Below are positions 6,206-6,260 of a stretch of DNA of 6,260 nucleotides, piece after piece (within the stretch, counting starts at the first letter, position 1; each line of letters begins with the position of its first letter). The translations under genes were made by a program, and so were the position numbers. The notes under the pieces were generated by a model. That model did no database searches. It saw only the letters and a program-made list of their open reading frames with translations, and was not told the origin of the DNA. This stretch comes from an uncultured Ruminococcus sp. GTDB taxonomy: Bacteria; Bacillota; Clostridia; Oscillospirales; Acutalibacteraceae. The DNA lies in the NCBI GenBank assembly GCA_905234305.1, contig CAJOHT010000060.1, positions 1 to 6,260 on the forward strand, given 5' to 3'.

Positions 6206-6244
6206 GAAAGACGAGGCAGTCCAATGGACTGCCTCGCTTTCTTT
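6206..6244 (+). terminator. Rho-independent terminator after tRNA-Arg
   Basis: An 11-bp perfect stem CGAGGCAGTCC/GGACTGCCTCG (6212-6222 with 6226-6236) has a 3-nt AAT loop. With A6211 bulged out, GAAAG (6206-6210) can extend the stem with CTTTC (6237-6241). The tail CTTTCTTTAT is T-rich but interrupted by a C. The hairpin begins only a few bases after the tRNA CCA end. Confidence 0.88.
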
Positions 6245-6260
6245 ATAGCACGCCGAAAAG

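Noticed and set aside
6000..6224. Minus-strand ORF with a PEGTRTPDLAVRSRALYPAELPA-type stretch
   Set aside because: This peptide is the antisense translation of a tRNA gene, a well-known spurious ORF. It lies over tRNA-Arg and the end of the aminopeptidase gene.
6249..6256. GCACGCCG, an inverted copy of part of the tRNA 3' end, as a possible attachment site or second tRNA
   Set aside because: It is only eight bases, in inverted rather than direct orientation, and the window ends four bases later. No integrase or element is seen.

Overview
The window reads as ordinary chromosomal housekeeping DNA from a low-to-moderate GC Gram-positive bacterium of the class Clostridia. The evidence is an RNase Y gene, a DUF951 (YyzM-like) small protein, a long YwlC/Sua5-type threonylcarbamoyl-AMP synthase, a coaE to lytic transglycosylase neighbourhood, an M18 aminopeptidase of the clostridial type, strong purine-rich Shine-Dalgarno sites and classic sigma-A promoters. 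A Ruminococcaceae/Oscillospiraceae-like source is my guess from codon style and gene set; the sequence alone does not prove it. All genes lie on the + strand and I see no mobile element, CRISPR array or phage gene.

Layout. Positions 1-1031 hold the 3' two-thirds of rny (RNase Y), ended by a strong intrinsic terminator (1036-1065). A short intergenic stretch follows with a degenerate tandem heptamer (1069-1096) and a near-consensus promoter (TTGATA, 17 bp, TATAAT). An 18-bp perfect palindrome sits on the predicted transcription start. From there a tight operon runs: a DUF951 protein, prfA (release factor 1), ywlC/sua5 (first step of t6A synthesis on tRNA), coaE (last step of CoA synthesis), a membrane-anchored SLT-type lytic transglycosylase, and an M18 aminopeptidase. 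Junctions are a 1-nt overlap, a 4-nt gap, a 14-nt overlap (with the chosen coaE start), an 8-nt gap and a 26-nt gap, so co-transcription and some translational coupling are likely. A tRNA-Arg(ACG) gene with its own extended -10 promoter and a terminator closes the window.

Functionally the operon groups translation termination and tRNA modification with CoA supply, wall remodelling and peptide turnover; this is a growth-linked set rather than a single pathway. I did not find a convincing undescribed system. The points most worth checking are the GntR-operator-like palindrome controlling the whole operon, the heptamer array, the absence of prmC beside prfA, and the lack of a visible terminator between the aminopeptidase and the tRNA.
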